A stretch of 64,000 nt of DNA from Gigantopelta aegis (Eukaryota > Mollusca > Gastropoda > Neomphalida > Peltospiridae). The notes below the pieces were generated by a model that was not told the origin of the DNA, did no database searches, and was given only the letters and a program-made list of their open reading frames with translations. Positions within the stretch are counted from its first letter, which is position 1; every line of letters starts with the position of its first letter. The stretch is taken from NCBI RefSeq assembly GCF_016097555.1, contig NC_054706.1, positions 72,184,380-72,248,379 on the forward strand, read 5' to 3'. Below are positions 1 through 46,600 of the stretch, piece by piece. Made by a program: the position numbers and the translations under genes.

Positions 1-388
1 GTAAATTTTAAGGCTTCAACTGGGTGGCTTGATAAATTTAAAGAAAGAAATGGGATAACATTTATAAAGGTGTGTGGGGAGGAAAAAGCTGTGGACACAC
101 AATCAACAGAAATGTTAGAATGGCATCGAGATGTACGTTACATTGATCGGATTTATCTCGTTTCTGTTAATATTTACTTAGTTTTATCATATACACAGAA
201 GGAATATGCTAACATCTGTGTGTTGGGGACAGGGATGGAACAGCAAACGTGTCTTCCGATGTCAACGAAATGATAATACTACAATGCAGTTTCACTTTGG
301 GGTCTGCTGTACGAATTTCGAAAACTCGAACTTCCTGAAACTCGAATTATTTCGTCGTCCCCTTCAACTTCGAGTTAACGAAGTTCGA

Positions 389-467
<79 letters not shown>

Positions 468-519
468 TGGTTTTGAAAACAATAAAGTATATAATAGTCG
501 TTCTTACTGTTATCCTTAG
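1..519 (+). other. Cyclase intron before the first visible exon
   Basis: No coding exon seen. A (TA)n microsatellite occupies 393-465, ending about 55 bases before the acceptor at 519. The open frames across it are TA-repeat artefacts (Tyr-Ile runs). Confidence 0.6.
393..465 (+). repeat. (TA)n microsatellite
   Basis: About 36 uninterrupted TA units upstream of exon 1. Confidence 0.97.
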
Positions 520-33912
<33,393 letters not shown>

Positions 33913-35220
33913 TTTTTTGTTTCTTCCTTTTTCTCTTTTTTTTTTTTAAAGTCGGAACTAAAATGTAGACATACTTTCACATTATCTAGTATTTAAAAAC
34001 GAGTTTATGTGTGGTAAAATAATGCCACACACACTTATCTACCACAACTTACATTTTCTTGGATGTTATTTTGTCAACATTCTTGCTTAATATTTAAGCC
34101 TACATTTAGTTACGCAGTTATCATACATCCGTTTTTAGCCAATTTCGTAACCAACGCCCATTTCCTGTTTCTGCCAGCGATTGTTCAGACATCAGGTTAC
34201 AAATAGCTGACTGAAACAGTTTATGTCTGCGATGGCATAGGTTTTGTGGGATATATAAATTTAAGAATACATTAACGGGTCTCCTCCTCCTCCTCCTCCA
34301 ACTCCCCCACCCCGGTTCCTACGGCTGCACTTCTTGTAACGTTTCTCGTTGTAGGTCCTCATTCGTATTAAAGTTATAGTAACAAAATGTACGTAAAACA
34401 CCCCTTCCCCAGTCCCCTCCATCCAAAGATTATAATATTAATAAAATAAATCTGATTTAGATTGTAAAATGTCTAGAATAATAGTCTATATCTTGTATAC
34501 CTATGCAGTTTTTTAATCTGGTTTTGGAAGAGTTTTCTTTAATGTTCATTTCAGTTTTGTTTACTTCATGTTTTACTTTTCTTTTTCGGGGGGCAAGAGG
34601 GATATTGAATTTTGGTGGAAGGAGGGATGGGAGTGAAGTCCTTTTTTTTTAAATCGTTATGTACTGACAATCAAAAGAAAGCATGCCGAACAAATTTCTT
34701 TTTAAAAACATATTTTTGAGGGGAAGCATGAAACAACAGAGAACCCTAAAACTCCTCTCACTATATATATCATTCAATTTTAACTTTTAGAGACGATCAT
34801 TTTATTTACTTATTTCACGAAATATAACATTGGCATCAACTTTATGCTTTGTGTCGTTTATACAAAAAACTGATTCATATCATATACTTTCTTTTGATAG
34901 TCATTTATTTCACGAGTCGTTTCTCATTTCCTTTGGTTCTATTTTTCGTTACAAAATGAAGTAAAATTCTACAGAACGTGGTATCGAGTCGATACACTGA
35001 ATGAGAGATTTATTAATCTCGGTCTCGCCCGTTTTATAGAATTGAGAGATGTGTTTCGTTTACGTTTAACAATGTTTACTCATGTTTGATGTTTTTACAA
35101 ATGTGTGATTAAGATGTAGCTGTAAATTGGTGTTTATTGTTTGTTGTTACAGTTTAAAACTGCTCCAGAAATAATGCCTGCCATATTCAGCAGTATTTAG
35201 TTTCAATTTACTATAATTTG
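33913..35220 (+). other. Probable 3'UTR and 3' flank of the cyclase
   Basis: AT-rich with no ORF of note. AATAAAATAAAT near 34440 is a possible poly(A) signal, but the transcript end cannot be fixed from sequence alone. Confidence 0.4.
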
Positions 35221-35573
35221 TCTACAACAGATGAGTGCCGTCTTATCGCATGGGCACACTGGGCAGTTGCCCGGGGGCCCCGCGATTTTGGGGGTCCCGA
35301 AATTCAATTTGAAAAATAAAAATTAAGGTTCATATTATTAAATAGGGGCCCCAGTACATTGTTTTTCCCGGGGGCCTCAAATGTTCTTAACACGGTCCTG
35401 CAACAGACGTGTTTAAACACGTTTAAAAAAAATAATAATAAAAAAAAAAAAAAAAAAAAATATTTGCCAACTACAAAGTTGACTATAGCTCCTGATTTCA
35501 TTCTTCTCGTTTTTCTGGGACGTTTTGCCGAGGGACGGGTTAGTTTTTCGGAGGAGTTGGGGGTTATGCTTGC

Positions 35574-35585
35574 TTATATATATAT

Positions 35586-35657
<72 letters not shown>
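35574..35657 (+). repeat. (TA)n microsatellite
   Basis: About 40 TA units with one AAA interruption. An inverted second-family SINE tail (GGTTCAAGCACGCTG) abuts it at 35659. Confidence 0.95.
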
Positions 35658-35658
<1 letters not shown>

Positions 35659-35967
35659 GGTTCAAGCACGCTGTAATTGGTACACACCTCAACTATATCT
35701 GGATTTTTTGTCCCGAACACGGGTTAATGTTTTGTTTTAGCCGTCAGAGAAAGTCGGAGCAGTCTGCAGTAACCTCGCACCTGCAGACTCGGACGTTAAG
35801 TGTCAAAATCTAAGTGGGTAGCACCTGCCATCCGACATCTTTACACCACCATCGATTTCATATGGATCATCCTTAAGTTCAGTCAGCTGCTTGTCGCTAA
35901 CGCTTCCTAGATGTTACACGTTAAACCGAATTGTAGGAGACTTCTGATAAAGATGGAGAGTGTGTGT

Positions 35968-35992
35968 GGGGGGGGGGGGGGGGGGGGGGGGG
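35968..35992 (+). repeat. 25-G homopolymer
   Basis: Uninterrupted G-run following (GT)4. Its flanks do not resemble those at 9112 or 28341. Confidence 0.95.
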
Positions 35993-37987
35993 TGTTGGAC
36001 AGAAGGCAAGTACCTCGTCAGTAAAATAATTTGGGACATCTCGGCAGAAAATCAGGATTGATCTCAGGGTTGGAGTATCACTCTTCCCAGCGCCACCCCC
36101 GGGGAAACTAGACGCTAAAACCCATGTGTAAATAAGCTTCATAAACCGGTTTGGCTAATTCGATAAAAGCTGAACAAGAAAATACAGGAAGTTAATTTAT
36201 TTCAATTTTCAATGTCACATGCGCAAGGTGAGATTATGTCTCAAATTTATCAAGAATCACACTGCAATATTTTTATCTGTTATTTTATGAAATCAAAGTC
36301 TATTATTCCAATTAAAGACTTGAATTAGGTATGGATGAATAAAACATACATACTGTTTGATTTTGATGAGCCATATTAAACGTACAAATGCGTAACAGAT
36401 ATAAATCCCAAAATGTTCATTCCATCATATACAAAATATCATTTGGACTATATTACTGGCTCAAGAAACTAGGCAACAGATACATTTTAGATATGCAAAA
36501 CAAAAACTATAAAAGAACGAGAACTGGTTAAAAGCTGAACATAGATGGTTGTGTGGTCTTACTTCCACGAACGTCAAAAATTATTATGTTCAATTTTTAT
36601 AATTCTAAATGTATAACTATTCATCAATATAAAATATTATGAAATAACAAAATGGAACTCTTCTTCAGGGAATGAATACACCCAACGAGCCGAATTTCTC
36701 ACATTATTTCATACAACAGAATTGTAAATAATTAATAACATTTACCGACTGAACCTTAAATAATGTAAACAATTGTTTATTAATTTAAAACAAAGAAACC
36801 ATCTGAAATGATCTATTTCGTTTTCCAAGCACTGCCGAAAGTAGTGCAAAAAGGAGCTATGCACGTCGGTCTTTTACGTCACATGTATCATTTGGACTAA
36901 TCCAAGTAGTAACAAAATAATATTTTCAGATTGGAATTACTGGTTAATAATTCCAATATGTAGATATACTTTTGCTATAAAGTAAAAACATTTGATATGT
37001 TTAACAACACCACTAGAGCAGATTGATTTATTAACCATTGGCTATTGGATGTCAAACAGTTGGTAATTTTGAGTCTTAAGACAGGAAACTCGCTCAATTT
37101 TTTCACTAGTAGCTACTGGATATTAAACGAAGTTCCATTTTGTATCATTTTTATGTCCCGAGTGAAATAATTTTCAGTTGTCACGATCTTTAGCGAGTGA
37201 CAGTGAAAATTATTTCACGAGGGACATAAACATGATACGAAATGATATCTAGTTTAATGTCCTATTTATTACCCAAAATCGATCTTAATTTATATCACAC
37301 TTAACTCGTTTGGTTGACATTCCTGCAATGTTTATGTAGCGTGCTAATCGATGGTGTCACTTGGTGTTTTAGTGGGGCGTGTCACTTTGTTATGTACCAA
37401 GATATTTTTTAATCATATGGGTAATAACGAGATTTTATATATACACCATCCTGCAGGATATCACATACCACAGCCAGATGGTGCACTAGCTGTAACGAAA
37501 ACCAGCCCAATGGGCCCACCGAACGGCTTTTGTTATAAATGCTTGAATTGGTCCAAATGGTATGTAACGTAAGAAAACAAAACAAGAAAGAAAAAAAACG
37601 TCATTCATAAACTCCTTGGAGTTTAATACTGCACTACTTTCGTTAATGCTTATAGTCGGAAAAGTTGTGTTGTTACAGTATTTTACACCTATAAAATAGT
37701 TATACACTTGCAATTATACAACTTGAAAGTAACAGGTGCTTGACGTCCGTTCAAGTATGAACCTCAGAACCGCAATACACCTATGTATGAACAGTTTTGC
37801 GCCAACACCTACGTCATTTATCCAGTGTATAAAAAGCGGTTCTGTTTCTCATACATCCATGAGCGACAAAATTCTCACGATCAATTCGTAAATAACATAG
37901 ATGCCCCAAATTCCGGAAGGGTAATGACAAAATCGCGAATAGGCCTATGATACGTACGTAAATTAATTTCTAGTTGGAAGTTACGGT

Positions 37988-37991
<4 letters not shown>

Positions 37992-38040
<49 letters not shown>
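37992..38040 (+). repeat. Poly(A) followed by (GA)n
   Basis: 27 A then about 11 GA units. No clear retrotransposed body precedes it. Confidence 0.95.
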
Positions 38041-38206
38041 AAAAAAACCCATACAACTGAACAAGCACGCCACAACAAATTGGGTGCTAATTGTGTAACA
38101 AAGCAAGAAAAATCAAACCTTACGGAGTTTCAATCATAACGGAATTAGGGGCACATTGACAACAAGTGATTTCATTAAAATAATGTTCAGGATTGTTACC
38201 AAGAAC

Positions 38207-38230
38207 GGGGGGGGGGGGGGGGGGGGGGGG
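38207..38230 (+). repeat. 24-G homopolymer
   Basis: Uninterrupted G-run; followed by TATAAGAATTATTATTG. Confidence 0.95.
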
Positions 38231-38556
38231 TATAAGAATTATTATTGATCGAAGAGAGGCGATAATCCCGACGTAAGAGCAAAACCCAAATCCGAGATAT
38301 CAAAAAGTGGATTCATTGTACGAGACCCACACGAATCGTCATGCGTCAAAGGACGAATACGCCCACCCGCATTGTATTGGAATTATTTAGTATTTTACGA
38401 TTGAAAATCCTAACAAGTAAATATGCCAATAGAACTCCAAATTAGTTCCACTAATCCCAGTTCAAAATGTTCTCCTATTTTCCTATATAACACTGCGAGA
38501 CATATCTGAGGAATAAGTACCAAATGAATACTGCTGCCAGCTGGCAAGTGAATATG

Positions 38557-38662
38557 GTGGAAACACGTGTCATATCACGGAGATGAAAACACGAGTCATA
38601 TCACTGACGTGAAAACACGAGTCATATCACGGAGATGAAAACACGAGTCATATCACGGAGGG
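38557..38662 (+). repeat. 26-bp tandem repeat, four copies
   Basis: The unit GAAAACACGAGTCATATCAC GGAGAT is repeated from 38557 with small variants. Confidence 0.88.
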
Positions 38663-38879
38663 TAAAGAATCACAACACCTGTAAATCTTCTATCGTTGCA
38701 GACTTAGTAATCCACCCTGGCATTTACAGATTAAATATAAATTAAATCTATGCGACTATCTAAACAAGTTATTCATTTTAGTGTGTTTCAGAAAATTAGT
38801 TGGTGTTATTGTCTGTACTATTAAGCAACAGTTTAGCATAATCAAAGGAACATTCTTAATTTTATAGCCACTGGTAAGG

Positions 38880-39165
38880 AAAGAAGACGTTTTATTTAAC
38901 AGTGCATTCAACACTATATATGGCTATATGGAGGACCACACAGATAATTAGAAAGAATGTCTCAATGCTCCATGGGTTAATATTTTTGATTAGCACCAAG
39001 GATCATTTATATGCACCATTCCACAGACAGGACAGTACATACTTTTACCACAGCCTTTGTTAACCAGCTGTGGAGCACTGGCAAGAACCAGAAATAGCAT
39101 ATGGAGCCCACTGATGGAGCTTAATCTTAGATAGATAGTGGGTTAGGTGAGTGTTTTACCTTTGA
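38880..39165 (-). mobile_element. Old SINE, inverted
   Basis: Inverted copy of the main family: GTTTTATTTAACAGTGCATT at the left, ATGCACCATTCCACAGACAG in the middle, CACTGGCAAGAACCAGAAAT to the right. Highly diverged. Confidence 0.75.
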
Positions 39166-39489
39166 CTTATGTTCCATTCCCTATAGCCACCATTAAGAGC
39201 TTCTAGATAACAAAGCCCTTTCATCTATTAAAATAACACATTAATTACATTTCTTAGACTTTGAATATCAAAGTCTGGATGTCCAGCGTGTTTGTTATTT
39301 TGTTGTTACTGGTTTATTTTTGTTTTTTATTCTGGTCCTAATGTTTGTAGTAGCTCAAAATTGATACTACCCAATTTTATTTTTTAATACACAAGAACGT
39401 ATGGAGATGTACAATCTAGTTTGAGATACTACACACTAGATACACAGACCTGGATATTCCAACTCTCATGATGTAAATAATATGTAATT

Positions 39490-39777
39490 ACCGGTCTCGG
39501 TGGTGTCGTGGTTAAGCCATCAGACATAAGGCTGGTAGGTACAGGGTTCGCAGCCTGGTACCGGCTCCCACCCAGAGCGAGGTTTAACGACTCAATGGGT
39601 AAGACAACTACACTCTCCTCTCTCACTAACCACTAACAACTAACCTACTGTCTTGGACAGACAGCCCATATAGCTTAGGTGTGTGCTAAGGACAGCATGC
39701 TTGAACCGTAATTGGATAGAAGCACGGAATAAAGAAAGAAAGAAAAGAGAGAAAGAAAAGAAAGAAAGAAAAGAAAC
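39490..39777 (+). mobile_element. SINE, second family, with purine-rich tail
   Basis: Head GGTCTCGGTGGTGTCGTGGT, B-box-like GGGTTCGCAGCC, tail GTGTGCTAAGGACAGCATGC TTGAACC, then an (AAAG)n-like end. Flanked by a short direct repeat TGTAATT. Confidence 0.85.
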
Positions 39778-39784
39778 TGTAATT

Positions 39785-42700
39785 TGTGTAGTTGAAAGGA
39801 ACCTTTTAGCTAAAATTGTTAGAATGTCTACAGTCAGGAATGTTCATTTAATTAAAAAAGTTGACAAACAGCAACAATAATCAAACTTGCTTGAATGGAA
39901 GCTGTTAATTAATACTATTTTTGGTCTGATTAAATGTGTAAGATTAATCAAGAACAGGTAAAAACAACCAAATATTATAAAGAATATTCAACGAGTACTG
40001 AATTTGTAGAATTCATACTGTTTATAACACCACAATCTAGCAAACCTAACATTTCTCAACAGTGCAAAATAAATGAATAAAGAATTTGACAAAAAATGCC
40101 ATAAAAATAATATAATGCACATAAGATATTCTAGTTATTTATTATTAGAACACATTCATGCATAAACACACTGTTTGTCAATGACCAGAAAGCAGATTAA
40201 AGTAATGACAAACATTTTTATCAGGTGTAAATAGAAGAATTCAAAACACTCTTTATGGTTTTTAATTTCTGAAATGGGACTCAAATACATCATTCAACTT
40301 CAGCATGCATTACTTAACTTGTAAAATATCAAATAAGATATTCACTTTTTTTTAACTTATAAAACAGAAATTGATAAAACTAAAAAGTTTCACATTTAAT
40401 TAAGGCCACCCTATTTAATATATCGGACAATAAATTGACTAAAGTTTAAAGTTGCAGCCTGAAATGAAAAAAATGCTATTATTAACAATATGAAGAGATC
40501 TTGTTAAAACAAAACTTTTAAGTCTGGACTTTAGGTTTTTACAAAATACTGAGATTAACTTTAGTAGGTATGTCCTAGAACTTTGAGCACTACTTTCATT
40601 ATATGCTAATTAAATAATTTACATAGCATTTGCCACAAGAAAAGAAACATAACTGTTCTCTGTACATCATGCAATTTTACTATAAAATATTCACACGGTA
40701 TAATGTACAAAAATATGCATTGTTACAGAAAAGATTTCTGTCTGTACAACCACCTACTATTGGACGTGAAATAACACTTCAGTATTAATCAAACATGATG
40801 GAGGCACATGAACAAAGCAATTGCACTAACTAGTAATGGCATGTGGTCAGGATTTCAAAAAATCACCCTGCTTTTACAACTATTTGAGTCTATAAGCTGG
40901 AAAAAAAACAAAAACTAAATGAAATTCTGAATAGTGTTGTCAAAGAAAAATAATTAGGAAAGAAGGAAATGTAAAGGTATGGTTATAAAATGTCCATGAA
41001 ATGTAATAAACACCATACATTTATTATATAACATTCAGTGAAGTATCTGAAAATATCAGTCGCTAGTGTACCCTTTGCCACAGCATAAAGTGTTCTTTTC
41101 ACTGCAGTGTCGCCACTTATCAAAATGACATATAAATCTACATTTTGATGATTGTTAATCTATGTAGTTAGAAGTACTATCTCCTTATTTCAGACAATCT
41201 GAAACTGATGTAATATGTAACTAAGCAGCAGTCAGGACACACATTTTGTTGCCAACACCCACTAAATATTTTTATGGTCCTGCGTACACTATCCATTGTG
41301 TTTAATTCAAAATCCAGGCTACAAAGAATTTGATAATGCTATGAAGCATGTATGCCAATTGAACAGGTTTTTCTAAATGTCAACATCCATTATTTAAATG
41401 TAATGGAAAACAATAACATTCCATTTTCTTAACATAGTTTTTTAATTGTCCTACATTACTTAAGAACACAAAAATACAAACAAAATGCCATTTGTCATGG
41501 CAAAATTGTTGCATATATTTTGTTACAGTATTAAAAATATTTTATTTCACAAAATATTTTTACACATAAAATTTACGTTGGTAGTGGCATGAGGAAAAAT
41601 AAGTTTCAACAAAGCAAGCTAAGAGTTTTAAAGAACTGGACACAGTTTTACAAAGCAATCGTAGCAAAAAGTTCACTTTAAGTGCACGGAGTAGTAATGC
41701 ACTTAAGTTGATGTTTGCGCTAAGAATGCTTCATAAAACAGGACCCAGGTGAACATTTTAATATCATATCACCTCATAGAATTCACAAGAGATAGGGTCT
41801 CATCACAATCACAACTTTAGCTTTAGATCTTCAATCAGTCTATTTATTTATCGTTCTTCTTTTTTCAATCCATATTATATAGCCAGCAAGCTTCACAGAA
41901 TTTCTTGTCTTCAAATTTAAAAAAAAAAAAGAATCAACAACAAAACAAATCACAATTTCTTTCCAATTATTTCACTTTCATTTAACAAGTATTTCACTTT
42001 CATTTAGCTGGCCATTCCATGCATTCCGACGTAATATATTATATTCAAAGACATTTTTGGTTTCACTCATTCTCTTGTTCACCAAACTCAAAATGTGTAT
42101 ATACAGGTGACGTCTCACACCTTGTGGATGAAAGTGCCTTCAGTTATCATTCACAGCTATAGAAGTAGCAAACTAGGTCGAGAGGTCTGCGGTACGCGAG
42201 CAAATTACTTCTACATAAAAAGAGTCAAACTTTGTTGTTTCTGTGATGAAGGGACAGACCAATCACAAGACACTGGTGGTTTGACATAAATATAATAGCG
42301 GTTAGTGAAAATTATGCCATGGGACATTTTCTTGACCTCAACATATCCTGGTTTCTCGAAATAACAAAGTTTGTCTGTACATGGTATTATTTTCTCTATT
42401 TTAAAATTTCATGTTTTCACAATGTGTTAAAGATGTGAAAACACCATTACGTGTTAAATAATGTTTTGCTACACAGATGAAAATCAACTTGGGACAAAAA
42501 AAGGGTGGGGGCAAAGTTTGGAGTTTTAAGGAATAAGGATAGAAAAGGTGTAGCACTAAAATCAAGAATTTCGGAAACATCTGAAGATTTTGTCCATCTC
42601 TGTTGTTAAAATGGAATGCAAACAATCCTCACCATCTCCCACACAACTACCACAAAAAACAAAATACTTTCACTCCAAGTTTGATTTGTAGTTTTATATA

Positions 42701-43518
42701 TATATAAATACACCATCACATTAATTACTTACATCTACAAATCTCATGATGAGGGCAGAAATAAAAATCAATCACCAAAGATTAGTACAATGTTACCAAC
42801 CTGATTCTAACATCCACCACCTTATACCCCTGAAATAAGTCATCATAAACCTGGACCAAGAGGACACCTCGATATAGTTGGCACAGGTTTAAGGATGCAG
42901 ATATTAATGTATGTTTAATTACACCAATGTAAAGGCGAGAGCATTCTCGGCAGCTCTCGTCACTTCAGCCTACTTTCTATACTGATCATTATATAAATCA
43001 CTGCACTTATTAGATATAGTCACCTACTTTTTTTAATTTCAAAGATAAATAAATGCCCTAAATGCGTGACAAATGATGTATGTTCAGGAGGATGAGCGAT
43101 CACGGCCACTCATTAAGACTGGTTTTTGCCCCTAAGGTTATATGAAAGTGATATGACAGAAGACAAAAGGTACCAGTCAAACAATTTCCAATCATTCAGC
43201 CCTCCTGAACCTGCCACTGATCACCAAGATAGATATCCGTTTATTGACCACCTTCAGATTCGTAATTTCAGTTTAAAATGATCAAACAATCATTACATTT
43301 TTAAACAAAACTTTCTTGAAATTTGTATATTCTTACTATAAACATTGCCATGTGGAGGTAGAGAAGTTCTGCAAGAGTGTAAGACCCGGGAATAAATAAG
43401 ACAATTTGACTGATGTATCCAGCTGAGTCCTCCATAACACAACTACGACCTCAAGACTCTAGATTGCTACCTCGAAGTTGGGGAGTTCAATTTGACAGTT
43501 GCCTAAGGTGGTCCAGTC
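39785..43518 (-). other. Probable 3'UTR and 3' flank of SAR1
   Basis: 3.7 kb of AT-rich sequence unusually free of the repeats seen elsewhere. This fits a long SAR1 3'UTR in part. TTTATT (AATAAA on the - strand) occurs several times, so the cleavage site cannot be chosen. No ORF looks coding. Confidence 0.4.
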
Positions 43519-43635
43519 TCAGTTGATGAACTGGGCCAGCCATCGGAATCCTTCACCGTAACCCTGTCTCTTTAATACACTGCACATGAACAACTCCATG
43601 GGACGGCCAGGCAGGTCATTCCGACTCACATTTCC
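43519..43635 (-). CDS. SAR1: SAR1 terminal coding exon
   Basis: 38 codons plus TGA (43521-43519), acceptor GTTGCAG. It encodes [20 protein letters not shown] then [18 protein letters not shown]. The CSVLK segment is the G5 region, and the ending matches the SAR1 GEGFRWxxQxI C-terminus. Confidence 0.97.
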   Translation of the reverse strand, partial: GNVSRNDLPGRPMELFMCSVLKRQGYGEGFRWLAQFIN

Positions 43636-46600
43636 CTGCAACAGAAAAAAACACATCTTGTACTGGAAATGAAAGAAAGAAAGAAAAGAGAAAAAGAAAT
43701 GTTTTATTTAACAATGAACTCAACACATTTTAATTATGGTTATATGGTATCTGACATAAGGTTCAGGACAGATAATGAGAGAGGAAACCCACTGCTGCCA
43801 CTTCATGGGCTAATCTTTTTGATTAGCAGTAAGGGATCTTTTATATGCACCATCCCATAGACAGAACAGTACATACCCTGGCATTATGGAGCACTGGCTG
43901 GAATGGCAAACAACCCAAATGGGTCTACCGACAGGGATCGATCCTAAATCGACTATGTTTCAGGTGACCACTTTACCATTGGGATACATCCCACCCTCTG
44001 TATTGGAAATGTGATTTCCCGTCAACAGATATCCATTAATGTGACCAGTATTTAACACACATCAAAATAACAAGTCTGGCAGTTGTACAAATAAACAGCA
44101 ATAGAACTAGTGACAAAGAATGAAGTTCATGTATTTTAATATATGGGAATTTTTGACCCATCATGTAAAGGAAATGTCAAGCAAAGTTTCCATACCAGTT
44201 ACAGCTTACCTTTCCCGTTGTCATTCCATGAAGACCGAACAAGTGTCTAATTTCTTCCTCACTGGCGGCACCCGGTTTATCAATCTTGTTACCTAGAATC
44301 AATACGGGGGCATTGGCTACCTGCTCATCGGCTAACAAACTCTGAAAAACAACAGGTAGTGTTAGCAACATTCAGTATCACCGAGCACATCTCTCACTTC
44401 TTACGGTCTGAACCAAAATCTTAACTTTAAATCAAGTGGAAGACATGCTTAGCAGGCTCTAGAAAACTAAAGGGTTGCTGTGAACATTTCACAAAAAACT
44501 AAAACAGGACAGTTTTCTCGTTTGTTCTGATGGATGCTGATGGTAAGTAAAATATACTGTAAATAAAAAGCTACATGTTTTCTTGTAAATAATTTCTGTT
44601 TTGTTTGATGTAAGAAAAAAAGTTATTTTTTTTTGAAAATAACAAAAAATTACTATTTCTGTGTCCAATTTAGAAAACAATCAGCTCAGAAATAAATAAC
44701 GTGTAGTAAATTCCTTAGCATGAAAAAAGGCATTCCCCATGATCAAGATGGATCAAGAACTACAGGTATAAATACTAGTTATACATAAACTCTGTTAATA
44801 GGCTAACTTAATAAACAGCACAAACAATGACACCACTAGAGCGCACTTATTTTTTTATTAATCATCAGCTATTAGTCTCATAGTCTTCACAAAACCTTTT
44901 TCAATTAGCAGCATACCATTTATATGCAATTTCCCCCAGACAGGACAGCACATACCACAGCCTTTGATATACCAGTCAAAGAATGGGTTTAGAGGCCATC
45001 CATAATTTTCAACATTTTCAGTGTACAAAGAGTACACTTTTGACCAACTTTTAAAGCAACTGAAACATAACCACTCACATCTAATTCAACCTTTGCTTCT
45101 GAAAATCTTTCCCTGTCGAAGGCATCAATAAGAAAGACAACCCCGTCAACTGCTGGAAAATAGTCTTTCCATACTCGTCGGGCTGTTGACAAAAACAAAC
45201 AAATCATCATGAATGCATTTAGTATAATATTAACGTAATGATTACTTTATTATAAGTTTAGTAGTATTAATTTTTTGCCAATGTGTTGTTGAAATTAAAG
45301 AAACACACAAAAATATTTTTGTATCAAATGTCTCTTTCATTTTGATAGTGTGAAGACTGGATTAAGAACCACTACCACTATTTAATTATTATAATCATAA
45401 TAACCCTATCTTTGTTTTAATTTTATTGAAAACATTTAAGTAAGAAAGAACAAAGTATTTCATAAAGAATTAAGTGCAAAACATGTCATAGCAATGACAT
45501 GTTACCATTGGCAACAGTTAATAAAATGTAATAGAAAACTCTCATAAACTATATTACAGAGAAGAACTCTGATAATAGAGAATATGGGGGGAAAATGTCT
45601 GAAATGCATGATAAAGAAATAACCTTTGCTAGGGACTGATTAAAGAAGAACAAAGAATTTCTGTTTAATGACGCACTCAACACATTACTATTTTTATGGC
45701 GTCAGACATATGGTTATGGACAGATGAGAGAACACCCACTGTTGTCACTTCATGGCCTACTATCATGGATTGGCAGATACGGATCTTTTATATATGTTAT
45801 ATCACCTTACTCTTGCTAAAACAAGAAATAGCCAGATGACTCAACAGGATTGACATAAACACAAGTGGGGGTAGCACTGGCAGGATAAACATTTATAACA
45901 TTAATGATGGGCAATGTTATTATATACAATGAAGACTAAAGCTCAAAAGGCAGTACAAGAAGAATACATTATACACTTCAGCACATTTAAAACAAACACA
46001 TCAGCACATTTAAAACAATGGCTGTTTTGACCCTTGATTTAGAAAGAGGAAAGCTGGTACCTCTACCAAAAAGTGGCACTTTCTCATAGACAGGACAGTA
46101 TATACCCATGGTCTTTGATGTACCAAGTATGGGGCACTGGTTGGGAAGGAAGGAAGGAATATTTTATTTAATGATGCACTCAACACATTTTAATTAGTTA
46201 TATGGCGTCAGACATATGGTTAAATATCAGAGAGAAAACTCGCTCCCACCACACCATGGGCTACTCTTTTTTATTATAGCAGCAAGGGTTCTTTTATATG
46301 CTCTATTCCACAGACAGGACAGAATATGGCACAGCCTTTTTCACACCAGTTGTGGAGCACTGGCCGGAATGAGAAATAGCCTAATGGGCCCACCAAGGGA
46401 GATCAATCCTAGACCGACCGCACATCAAGCAAGTGCTTTACCACTGGGATACGTCCTGCCCTACACTGGTTGGGACGAGTGGGAAAATCGATCCTATGAC
46501 CCATGGCGTGTCAGGTGAAAACCCTAGCACCGTACTGAGCTACATCCTAATCCCAAGTAGCAGCACGAAGATGATCATCACCTTGTTTATGTCCGCCCAG

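Larger units (their letters stand above)
35221..38870. other. Intergenic region between the convergent genes
   Basis: Holds homopolymer and TA tracts, decayed SINE pieces at 35657-35740, 36998-37130 and 37430-37530 (all - strand) and a 26-bp repeat. No gene recognised. Confidence 0.55.
45183..46581 (-). other. SAR1 intron between exons 3 and 4
   Basis: Two inverted SINEs, listed separately, make up much of it. No coding sequence. Confidence 0.65.
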